From JBFFXF01 sp041569895 (GTDB lineage Bacteria; Planctomycetota; UBA8108; JACQVS01): a DNA stretch of 29,278 nucleotides. The position numbers and the translations under genes are program-made. The notes below the pieces were generated by a model. The model saw only the letters and a list, made by a program, of their open reading frames with translations. It was not told where the DNA came from and did not search any database. Location of the stretch: positions 1 through 29,278 of the forward strand of contig JBFFXF010000073.1 of assembly GCA_041569895.1 (NCBI GenBank), in the 5' to 3' direction. Shown piece after piece: positions 12,354-20,700 of the stretch. Within the stretch, counting starts at the first letter, position 1; every line of letters begins with the position of its first letter.

Positions 12354-15047
12354 TTGTCGACGACCGATGCAGAGCTGATCCAGCGCTGGGCCCGGCGCCG
12401 GGACGCGGAGGCGTTTCGCGAGCTGGTCAACCGGCACGCCGCCATGGTCTTCTCGACCTCGCGGCGGATCCTGGGGCACACGGCGGACGCGGAGGACGTC
12501 ACGCAGGAGTGCTTCCTGAAGCTCTGCCAGCTCCGTCGACCCGCGCACAACGTCGCGGCCTGGCTCCACCGCGTGGTCACCCGGGGGTCGATCGACGTGC
12601 TCCGGTCCCGAACGAGGCGTCATCACCTGCAGAATCATCTGCAGAGGCGGTTGGAGACGAGCCGGGAGACGCCGGTCGAGTCGCCCGCGGTCGCCACCGA
12701 CGAGGTCACGTGGCGCGATGTCGAGCCGTTCGTCGACGAGGCCATCGAGTCGCTCCCCGAGAGCGTGCGAGCGCCGGTAGTCCTCTACTACCTGCACAAC
12801 CGCACGCAGGAATCGATCGCCGCGTCGCTCGGGGTCTCCCAGGCGACGGTCTCGCACCGCGTGCGGAAGGGCGTCGAGACCATCCGGCGCCAGCTCGAGC
12901 GTCGCGGCCTCGGTCTGGCGACGGCGGTCCTGTCGACGTGGCTCTCCACGCAGACGTCCGGGGCCGTGCCGGCCGCGCTGGTCTCGCGTCTCGGCAAGGT
13001 CGCCGTCCTCGGTCACGGCGCCGATCAGATCCACGCCGCGACTGAAGCAACCGTCGAGGCACATCCCGGAGGCTGGACGATGAAAGTCGCCGTCGCGTCG
13101 ATCGCAGGGGTCGTCATTGTCGGATCGCTGGCGCTGCTCGTGTTCACGGCGACGCGTCCGGGCGACTCGACACCCGGCGACCTGGCCCGCGCTCCCGCGG
13201 TGACCCCGAACGCAGAGCCGGTCGCGGAGCCAGCCGCCGCGCCAGAGGAGCCGGCGACACCCGACGAGGTCACCGACCCCGCGCCGGCGATCGAGCCCGC
13301 AACGCTTGCCGGCACGGTTCGCGACGAGAACGAGCAGCCGATCGCCTCGGCCGAGGTGTACCTCGCGATGCAGCCGCCGCTCGAGGACGACGACATGGCG
13401 CGCCTCTTCTTGCGCGCCGACTACTTCGCGCGCTCGCGCTTTCTCGAGACCCAGACCGATGCCGCGGGGCGCTATGCCTTCGAGGGCGTCCTCGAGTTCG
13501 GCAGCGCCACCCTCGGCGCCTTCAAGGAAGGCCATGCCGGTGTGACCCAGAGAATGACGAGGAAAGCGGGAGCCGCAACGCAGCAGGTCGACCTGGTCCT
13601 GCGGGCCGGCAAGACGCTGACGGGCACGATCCTCGACACCGACGGCGCGCCGGTCACCGACGCGGTGGTTTCTGTCCACGGCGCCTGGAGCCCGACCTCG
13701 CACGTCTTCTGGGGGGCCGGCATGGGACCCACCGACGCGGACGGTCGGTTCCGGGTCGGCGTCGGGAAGGAGACCACCGGGTGCCACGTGCGCGTCAACT
13801 CGGACAGCCACGGCCAGGGCTTCTTCATCGAGGTGCCGGTCACCGACGAGGACGTGGAGCTCACCCTGAAGAAGTTCGCGCGGGTCGAGGGGACGATCAC
13901 GTGGGCGGACGGTGCCCCGGCGTCCGGTCTCACGGTGCGCGTCAACGGTCGCCTTCCCGAGCCACCGATCCCGGTCCAGCGCATGGGACGGAGGGCGGTC
14001 GTGGTCCACGACGGACTGGTCGGCGACGACGGGACCTACGCCATCGAGGGTCTCCACGCGCAGCTCGGCTACGACATCTTCGTCATCGACGGCTCACTCG
14101 GCGAGGTGGAGGCGCGCCGGAAACCACTCTCGCCACGCATGAGGCACTCCTTCCGGCTCGAGCCCGGCGAGGTGAAGGTCTGGGACCATTCGGTGTCGAG
14201 GCCGATCACCATCCGCGGACGCATCCGCACCGAGACGAACGGCGAGCCGCTGCCGCGCGCGCAGGTCGGGGTCCGCAAGGACGGCAAGTCGATCAACGAC
14301 GTCTTCGCCGAGGCGGACGACGAGGGCTTCTTCACGCTGCACCTGAACTCGGGGGCCGGCGAGTACGTCGTTCACGCGGAGCCACCCGGCGACATGCCGA
14401 CCCCCGACCCGGTCAGCGATCTCCTCGCGGAGCGCTTCGGGAGGACGCTGCACCTCGCGGGAAGCGAGGACGTGGAGGTCGAGCTGGCGATCTTCGACGC
14501 GGCCGTCCTGCCGATCCGGGTGCTCGACCACTCCGGCGAGCCGGTCGGGACCGTGCGGACGAAGCTGCACCTCACGTTCCCCGATGGCAGACGCGCGCAC
14601 CACGACATGCCCAGGACGCTCGACGAGACGGGCCGGGTCGTGTTCGCGTTCCACTACCCGGCGACGGAGCTCTGGTACGAGATCAGCGCCTTCCGGAACG
14701 GCCCGGCGGCGGAGACGCGCCGGTACGAGATCCACCCCGGCGCCGTGCTCCCGGAGGAGACGATAAAGCTGCCCCGCACGTGCGACCTCCTCGCGAAGCT
14801 CGTCGACCCGTCGGGGGAGACCGTGTCGGACCGCTGGGTCTCCCTGCGGGTGGTCTACGAGGACGGCACCAGGCAGGTCGTCTCCAGCCGCACGGACAGG
14901 CGCGGAGTGATCGACGAGAAGGGCTGCGTGCGAGCCGCGCCCTTCGCGCTCGAGCTCCGGGTGGGCTCGAACGTCATCTGGAAATCGGAGCGAGTCGACG
15001 GCACCGCGGCCGAGGCGCTCGACCTCGGCGAGATCGTCGTGGAATAG
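12354..15047 (+). CDS. ECF sigma factor fused to a membrane helix and regulatory-like repeats
   Basis: A protein of 897 aa. Residues 8-85 are sigma region 2 (LIQRWARRRDAEAFRELVNRH, then ILGHTADAEDVTQECFLKL). Residues 130-185 are region 4 (LPESVRAPVVLYYLHNRTQ, then a helix-turn-helix LGVSQATVSHRVRKG). After a linker comes one membrane helix at about 244-265 (MKVAVASIAGVVIVGSLALLVF), then a Pro/Ala/Glu-rich stretch. At least four carboxypeptidase regulatory-like beta repeats follow, starting near 316 (LAGTVRDENEQPIASAEVYL), 421 (LTGTILDTDGAPVTDAVVSV), 511 (VEGTITWADGAPASGLTVRV) and 619 (IRGRIRTETNGEPL), with a weaker one near 813. The topology predicts a cytoplasmic sigma domain tethered to a sensor on the other side. 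C-terminally extended ECF sigma factors are known in planctomycetes. An anti-sigma gene is not adjacent. Proteolytic release of the sigma part is a reasonable guess only. Two proteins made separately from one frame (internal ATG 13080) is an alternative. Confidence 0.9.
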   Translation: MSTTDAELIQRWARRRDAEAFRELVNRHAAMVFSTSRRILGHTADAEDVTQECFLKLCQLRRPAHNVAAWLHRVVTRGSIDVLRSRTRRHHLQNHLQRRLETSRETPVESPAVATDEVTWRDVEPFVDEAIESLPESVRAPVVLYYLHNRTQESIAASLGVSQATVSHRVRKGVETIRRQLERRGLGLATAVLSTWLSTQTSGAVPAALVSRLGKVAVLGHGADQIHAATEATVEAHPGGWTMKVAVASIAGVVIVGSLALLVFTATRPGDSTPGDLARAPAVTPNAEPVAEPAAAPEEPATPDEVTDPAPAIEPATLAGTVRDENEQPIASAEVYLAMQPPLEDDDMARLFLRADYFARSRFLETQTDAAGRYAFEGVLEFGSATLGAFKEGHAGVTQRMTRKAGAATQQVDLVLRAGKTLTGTILDTDGAPVTDAVVSVHGAWSPTSHVFWGAGMGPTDADGRFRVGVGKETTGCHVRVNSDSHGQGFFIEVPVTDEDVELTLKKFARVEGTITWADGAPASGLTVRVNGRLPEPPIPVQRMGRRAVVVHDGLVGDDGTYAIEGLHAQLGYDIFVIDGSLGEVEARRKPLSPRMRHSFRLEPGEVKVWDHSVSRPITIRGRIRTETNGEPLPRAQVGVRKDGKSINDVFAEADDEGFFTLHLNSGAGEYVVHAEPPGDMPTPDPVSDLLAERFGRTLHLAGSEDVEVELAIFDAAVLPIRVLDHSGEPVGTVRTKLHLTFPDGRRAHHDMPRTLDETGRVVFAFHYPATELWYEISAFRNGPAAETRRYEIHPGAVLPEETIKLPRTCDLLAKLVDPSGETVSDRWVSLRVVYEDGTRQVVSSRTDRRGVIDEKGCVRAAPFALELRVGSNVIWKSERVDGTAAEALDLGEIVVE

Positions 15048-15079
15048 AGTCCTCGCTTCGTGTCAGGACGAAGAATCGC

Positions 15080-15122
15080 TCGGTCTCGGAATCGGAGTCG
15101 GGGTCGGAGTCGGTCATCGGAA
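15080..15122. repeat. TCGGNN (GGNNTC) hexamer array
   Basis: Six units in phase from 15080 (TCGGTC, TCGGAA, TCGGAG, TCGGGG, TCGGAG, TCGGTC), then one inserted base and a final TCGGAA. TCGG is fixed and the last two bases vary. It lies 33 bp after the sigma-fusion stop codon. The design (fixed core, variable loop, period 6, intergenic) is like the GGGNAC arrays, but with G-pairs instead of G-triplets. Confidence 0.8.
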
Positions 15123-15151
15123 TCGACCTCTGATCCGTCGCGAAGCCTATC

Positions 15152-15179
15152 GAGGACGAGGACGAGGACGGGAACGGGG
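15152..15179. repeat. GAGGAC/GGGAAC hexamer array
   Basis: Three GAGGAC units, one GGGAAC unit and a GGGG run, all in one 6-base phase. It links the GGGNAC family to a variant core. It is 55 bp upstream of the small cysteine-containing gene at 15234. Confidence 0.75.
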
Positions 15180-15233
15180 TGGACACCCCGGTCGAGCGGA
15201 AGTACCGTACCGTCTGTTCCCCGGAGGTGAGAC

Positions 15234-15719
15234 ATGACAGACACTCCCGACACTGCCGAGACCGGGTGCTGCCCGCGGTTCGATCCCGCGCCCTGGGATG
15301 AGAAGGAGGTCGAGCTCACGGACAGGCTCTTCGTGAAGGATCGGGTCCGGAGCTTTCTCCACATCCCGCTCAACTTCGGGCGGGTCATGGTCCGCAACAT
15401 GAACAGGATCGGGGCGGCAGGAGCCGGCACGGCCGACCAAATCGTCATCAGCGACGAGAACTCCCCGTGGGGAACCGACGTCTACATCTCCGTGTCGAAG
15501 GAGGTGCCCGGCGCGGAGATGGCGAGCATCCCGGGCAGGTTCCTGGCCAAGGTCTTCGAGGGGCCGTTCAAGGACATCCGGAAGTGGGTCGAGGCCATGA
15601 CGTCCTGGGTCGAGTCGAAGGGCTCGTCCGCGAAGAGGATGCTCTTTTACTACACGACATGCCCGCGGTGCGCCAAGGTGTACGGCAAGAACTATGTGGT
15701 GATCCTCGCCGCGATGTGA
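15234..15719 (+). CDS. Conserved small protein with paired cysteines, function unknown
   Basis: A protein of 161 aa. GGAGG lies 6 nt before the ATG. The N-terminus has GCCPRFDPAPWDEKEVEL and the C-terminus YYTTCPRCAKVYGKNYVVILA. The Cys-x-x-Cys pair with the N-terminal Cys-Cys suggests metal binding, or a thiol site. The middle part (KDRVRSFLHIPLNFGRVM... SDENSPWGTDVYISVSKEVPGAEM) looks like a compact conserved single-domain family. I recall similar proteins in other bacteria labelled hydrolase without evidence, so I do not assign an activity. There is no signal peptide; it is probably cytoplasmic. It stands alone between the repeat spacer and a membrane-protein gene. Confidence 0.8.
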   Translation: MTDTPDTAETGCCPRFDPAPWDEKEVELTDRLFVKDRVRSFLHIPLNFGRVMVRNMNRIGAAGAGTADQIVISDENSPWGTDVYISVSKEVPGAEMASIPGRFLAKVFEGPFKDIRKWVEAMTSWVESKGSSAKRMLFYYTTCPRCAKVYGKNYVVILAAM

Positions 15720-15792
15720 CGCCGGGCCCGGGTGTGGGGCGAGCTCGGGCATGCGACCGGCGCTGCAGGGCTGGCCGTACAAGGTCGCAGCC

Positions 15793-16452
15793 ATGATGCG
15801 AAGGCCCCGGATCAGCTGGACGGGTTTCTTCGTCGTCGTCTGCGTCGCGGTCGTTGTCGGGTGGCCCGTGCTTTCCTATCTCACGGACGACGCGACCGAC
15901 CTGCCGGAGGCGCTCTTTCTCGCCGGCGTCTTGCTGGTGATCGCCGGGTTCCTGCTGCTGAGCGGCTTTCTCGTGCGACTCGCGTTTCGAGGCCTCCGAT
16001 CCCGCCGGACGGGTCTCGCCGTCGGCGGAATCGTCGGTCTGGCGGTCCTGTGGGGCGGGATTCCGGCGTTCCGCCTGGCAGACCGGACGCTCTGGGCGTG
16101 GCGTGTCGAGGGATTGGCGGAGCAGGCGCTGCGGGAGAGTGGCGACGAGCTGTTGCTGGGCCGGCTGCAGCGTTTGCAAGGAGGTGGCGCCTACATCACC
16201 GGCCACGTGTGGGACATCGCCGGCGTCGGCGGCCGGCTCGTCGTCCTGCGTACCGGAGTGTTCGACCTCGGAGAGATCCCCGTGGTGATCGCCGCACCTT
16301 CGCGACGGTCCGCCGCCGTGCGCAGCATCGGCTTCCGCCGGGGAGGGGAGACCCTCCTCCGCTACACCTCGGTCGCGCGCACTCCGGAGGGACGCGAGCT
16401 CCTCGAGACCGATGTGGTGTCGGTCGTACTCGCCGCCCGAGGAGGCAGATAA
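15793..16452 (+). CDS. Membrane protein of unknown function
   Basis: A protein of 219 aa from ATG 15793; an in-frame ATG at 15751 adds 14 residues and cannot be excluded. Three hydrophobic helices are visible: WTGFFVVVCVAVVVGWPVLSYL, ALFLAGVLLVIAGFLLLSGFLV, and GLAVGGIVGLAVLWGGIPAF. A soluble domain of about 130 residues follows (EGLAEQALRESGDELLLGRLQRL, then GGAYITGHVWDIAGVGGRLVVLRTG). I do not recognise a family. The start codon has only a weak AAGG site. It is in the same direction as its neighbours on both sides and may be transcribed with the 15234 gene, 73 bp upstream. Confidence 0.7.
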   Translation: MMRRPRISWTGFFVVVCVAVVVGWPVLSYLTDDATDLPEALFLAGVLLVIAGFLLLSGFLVRLAFRGLRSRRTGLAVGGIVGLAVLWGGIPAFRLADRTLWAWRVEGLAEQALRESGDELLLGRLQRLQGGGAYITGHVWDIAGVGGRLVVLRTGVFDLGEIPVVIAAPSRRSAAVRSIGFRRGGETLLRYTSVARTPEGRELLETDVVSVVLAARGGR

Positions 16453-16645
16453 CAGCGACGGGTCGCGGGGTCGTTTGGAAGGGAAGAGCGTCGCGACACG
16501 CGTCCTGCGGTCGCCCGCCGTTTTGTCACGTCGACAGCTCGCGACAGCTCCGGGCCTTCACGGCTCGAATCCCCCGTTGCCGACCCGACCTGGCTCGTAT
16601 AGCCTGGGTTCGTCGAGTCTCCTCGTGACAGAAGGGAGTCCTCCG

Positions 16646-17671
16646 ATGGCGACGAGATCGCAGACCTGGGTGACGGTGCTGATTGTCGTGGGCGCCCTCG
16701 CTGTGGCCGCGTTGTTCATGCTCAACCGGCCCGCCGACCGGGATCCCTACGACGTCATCGAGGTGCGGAACGTCGCGTTTCGCGATGGAGTCGTCGTGGT
16801 CGACGTGCGCTGCGATCTCGGGCGGCTGGCCCTGGGAGCGCGGGAGAAGACCGAGTCGAGGAACGCTCGCGCCGAACGGCACATGCTGCGGGTGGGGCTG
16901 GCGCCGGTCGAGGTCCAGCCCGAGCTCAACGCCGGACTGGAGCCGGACATCGTCGTCCTCGAGACCGGCGTTCTCCAGGGCTGGGGCTTTCGGCCGGACG
17001 AGATCGTCACGGAGTATTCCGTTCGACTGCCTCTGGACGCGCCGCTCGAGGGCGTCAGGGAGCTCTCCATTCCGATCACCGTCCCGATCCAGAGCTCGCA
17101 GTACGTCGGCGGCGAGTACCACGTGGTGGTCGAGGCGATCTATCGGGCTCGCGACATGGGTCCGGACGGGCCCGCGCGTTTTCGTTATGTCGGCACGGTG
17201 GGGCGAGAGATCGCGCCCGTGACCATCCCGGAGCGGCGCATCGACGAGGGCGTCGGCTGGGAGCGGGAAGGGCTGACCGTCAAGAAGACCACCGGGGCGT
17301 CGATCACCATCGAGGGCAGGGCGACGCTCGAGATCCCGCCGGACTCGCTGGAGGAGGATACCCGATTCACGGTGGACGTCCTCGTCAACCGCCACGCGCT
17401 GACGCTGCTCTACGGTTCCACGGGCGAGGGACGACACGAATGCGCCCGGCGCGCCTACTCGGGAGGCCGTCCGCTGTCCGCGCCCGCCACGCTCCGGGTG
17501 TCGTACGGGTCGCTCGGCGACTGGGACGATCTCGCCCTGCTGGACGCCTTCGAGTGGGTCGATGAAACGAGCATCCGCGAGCGAGCCCAGGTGGATCGTG
17601 CGACGAAGACGCTCACCGTGCCGCTGAAGCGGAGTGGCGGCATGGTGCAGCTGATCCGCACGTCGCCGTGA
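16646..17671 (+). CDS. Membrane-anchored extracytoplasmic protein, function unknown
   Basis: A protein of 341 aa. AAGGGAG lies 7 nt before the ATG at 16646, which fixes the start; a longer frame upstream has no support. Residues 8-27 (WVTVLIVVGALAVAALFMLN) are a signal anchor. The rest is hydrophilic and predicted beta-rich: repeated alternating Val-x-Val segments such as GVVVVDVRCDLGRLAL, ELSIPITVPIQSS and TLRVSYGSLGDWDDLALLDAFEW, suggesting two or three Ig-like or similar sandwich domains outside the cytoplasm. No catalytic motif is seen. It converges on the giant RTX gene, with 77 bp between the two stops. Confidence 0.75.
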   Translation: MATRSQTWVTVLIVVGALAVAALFMLNRPADRDPYDVIEVRNVAFRDGVVVVDVRCDLGRLALGAREKTESRNARAERHMLRVGLAPVEVQPELNAGLEPDIVVLETGVLQGWGFRPDEIVTEYSVRLPLDAPLEGVRELSIPITVPIQSSQYVGGEYHVVVEAIYRARDMGPDGPARFRYVGTVGREIAPVTIPERRIDEGVGWEREGLTVKKTTGASITIEGRATLEIPPDSLEEDTRFTVDVLVNRHALTLLYGSTGEGRHECARRAYSGGRPLSAPATLRVSYGSLGDWDDLALLDAFEWVDETSIRERAQVDRATKTLTVPLKRSGGMVQLIRTSP

Positions 17672-17684
17672 GCGGGGGCCGCGG

Positions 17685-17724
17685 CCTGGAGAGCCCGGGC
17701 GGTCGAGGCGGAGCCGTCTCCAGG
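17685..17724. terminator. Possible bidirectional terminator between convergent genes
   Basis: CCTGGAGA (17685-17692) and TCTCCAGG (17717-17724) form an 8-bp perfect inverted repeat with a 24-nt GC-rich loop. It lies in the 77-bp gap between two convergent genes. There is no T-run on either side, so it is not a classical intrinsic terminator. Confidence 0.35.
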
Positions 17725-17748
17725 GGGGCCCGGCCTCGACAGCGGCGA

Positions 17749-20700
17749 TTAGCGCGGCAGCACGATGATCAGCTCGCTCTCCGGAATGGGAGAGATCGCC
17801 GGCGGCTGTGTCGGGTCGTCCGTGATCGCGAGGCTGTCTGCTCCCGATCCCGGAATGATCACATCGACGTCGTCCTGGCGCAGGAAATACTCGGCGATGT
17901 CGTCGCCGGCGCCGAGGTCGACGTCGTCGTCACCCGGGCCGCCGCGCAGGCGCGGGTCGTTGTCGTTGTCGCCGAAAAGCCGGTCGTTCTGACGGCCGCC
18001 GTCGAGCCGGTCCGCTCCCTCCCAGCCGCGCAGGAGGTCGTCGCCGTTCTCGCCCTCGAGGATGTCGTCCCCCGTGCCGCCGTCGAGGAGGTCGTCGTTG
18101 GTTCCGCCGATCAGCGTGTCGTTGTCGAGCCCGCCGAGGAGGGTGTCGGCGCCGCTCTCGCCGAAGAGCATGTCGTTGCCGAAGTTCCCCTCGAGGCGAT
18201 CGCTGCCGCCGTCACCGTGAAGCTCGTCGCGCGCGCGCATGGCCGTCCCGTCGCCCTCGAGCCGGGCGGTCGCGCCGGTCATCTCCTCGTCGTGCAGCCC
18301 GGCGACGCCGGCATCGCCGATCAGGTGGTCATCGCCCGCGAGGCCGCGGATCATGTCGCTGCCGCCCAGGCCGCGGATGACGTTGGAGATCTCGACGTTG
18401 TCATCGCCCACGAGGACGTCGTCGTACCGCGAGCCGGTGAGGTTCTCGACGTCGATGAACCGGTCGAAGGTGCCGCCGGTCACCTTGCCGGTGGCAGGGT
18501 CGACCACCGCGCCGACGCGAGCGCGATTCGCCTCGAGGCTGGCATCCACCGCCCTGAAGCCGTCGATTTTCACGGTCGCGTCGTCGAAGACGACTCGCGA
18601 GTAGTCCACCGTGTCCTGGCCGTCGCCTCCGTCGAAGAAGTCCAGCCTGGCGGCGCCGACGGTCTCGCCGGTGAGCGTGGCGTCGCCGACTCCGCCGTGG
18701 AAGACGTCATCGCCGGCCTCGCCGAACGCCGTGAGTTTCAGCGTCGACTGCCCCGCCTCGAGCCTGTCGTCGCCGGCGCCGAGGCGGACCTGGACGTCCA
18801 GATCGACGCGAGTGCCGCGGAGGTCCATCACGTGAACGACGTCGTCGCCGTCGCCCGGTGAGAGGAGGAGGCGCTCCGTATCGGCCACGAGCACGTCGGC
18901 GTCCTGCTCGAAGAGGACGAAGAGTCGCTCCACGTCCGGCGCCGCGAAGGGGCCGCCGCTCTCGAGCCTCGTGCCGATCCGGAACGTGTCCGCGGCAGCC
19001 GTCCCGAGCGCCAGGAAGGTATCGCGATCGTCACCGCCGGAGAGCCAGTCCGGCCCCGGATCGACGTCCGGGTCGCCGTCACCGGTCTCCCAGACGAGCG
19101 TGTCCCTCCCCGCGCCTCCCCGCACCAGGTCGGCCCCCGGTCCGCCGCGGAGGATGTCGTTGCCTCGCCGGCCGTCGATCTGGTCGTTGCCGAGGTGGCC
19201 GCGGATGTCATCGCTCCTTGGTCCGCCGATGATCACGTCGTCGAACTCGGAGCCGACGTAGATCTCGAAGCCCCGGAACGTCTTCAGGTCTCCGTCGAAC
19301 CGCTCCTCGTTGCCGTCGTCCTCGTTCTCGCTCGTCGCCGTCAGGGCGTCGATGTCGATCCGCACGGCCGCGTCGTCGTCCTCGAAGCTGAGCGTGTCCA
19401 CGCCGCCGCCGCCGAGGAGCTCGTCGTTGCCCGGGCCGCCGATGATGGTGTCGTCGCCGCCGCCGCCGCGGATGATGTCGTCGCCCGCGCCGCCGCGGAT
19501 GGTGTTCTCCCGGCTGTCGCCCCTGAGGAAGTCGCCGTGCGCCGATCCGACCAGCACGGAGATATCGCGCAGCCTGTCGATGCGCGTCTTCACGTCCGCT
19601 CCGCTGCCGTCGTTCCTGACCCTGCGTGTCGTGGCGTCGACGGCCTCCACGGCGTTCGAGTAGTCGACCGTGTTCGTGCCGGCTCCGCCGAAGATGAAGT
19701 CGCGTCCCGCGCCGGTCAGGAAGACGTCGTCTCCCTCTCCCCCGAACGCCGTGATGCCGTCGGCGAACGGCGTGCTCGAGGAATCGAGGGTATCGTCGCC
19801 GTCACCGAGGTCGATGACCGCACCCTCGAGCCCGTCGACGCCGATCACGGTGACGACGTCGTCACCGGGCCCGGTGCTGAAGTCGAGACGCTCGAACGAC
19901 GAGATGCCCGGAATCTCGATCGACGGGTCGGCCCGGAGCGCGGTCCCATCGCCGGAGAAGAGCGTCAGGACGTCGTCCAGGGCGGTGCCGATCACCTCCA
20001 GCGTGTCGACGCCGTCACCGCCGTCGATGGTGAGCTCCGGCCCGTTGCCGATCGTCGTCACGAAGACGTCGTCGCCGCCGCGTCCCGCGAAGCGGTCCCT
20101 GCCCGGGCCGCCGATGAAGGTGTTGCTCTCGTCGTTTCCGATGAACGTGTCGTTGCCCGGCGAGCCGAGGGCACCCTCGATGCCCCTGAGGTTCGAGTAG
20201 AGGTTGAGGTCGATCTCGACGCCATCCTCGCCGGAGAAGTCGAGGAGATCGATGAACCTCCGCCCGCCTCCGCCGTTGATCTCGAGATCCTCCGGCTCGC
20301 CGACGAAGAGGTCGTTGCCGCCGCCACCGATCAACCTGTCGGCGCCGTCGCGACCGACGATGCGATTGTCGCGCCTGTCGCCCTTGATCAGATCGTCGTA
20401 CGGCGAGCCGAGGAGCTGCTCGACGTCGCGGAACCTGTCGCGGTCCTTGATCGGCCGGCCCCTGGCGTCCAGGGTCGCCAGAGTCCTCTTCGCGCCCCTC
20501 GTCGTGAGCACGACTCCCGTCGGCCGTTCGTCCTCGCCGGCGAGGCCCTCGTGCCTCGCGAAGTCGACGGTGTCGTTGCCCTCGCCGGCGAAGAAGATGT
20601 CCCTGCCGGCGCCGCTGAAGAAGAGGTCGTCGCCGGCTCCGCCGAGGCCCCGCACCCGCGCCGCGGTCGCGGTGGCGTCGAGGACGTCGTCGCCCTCGCC

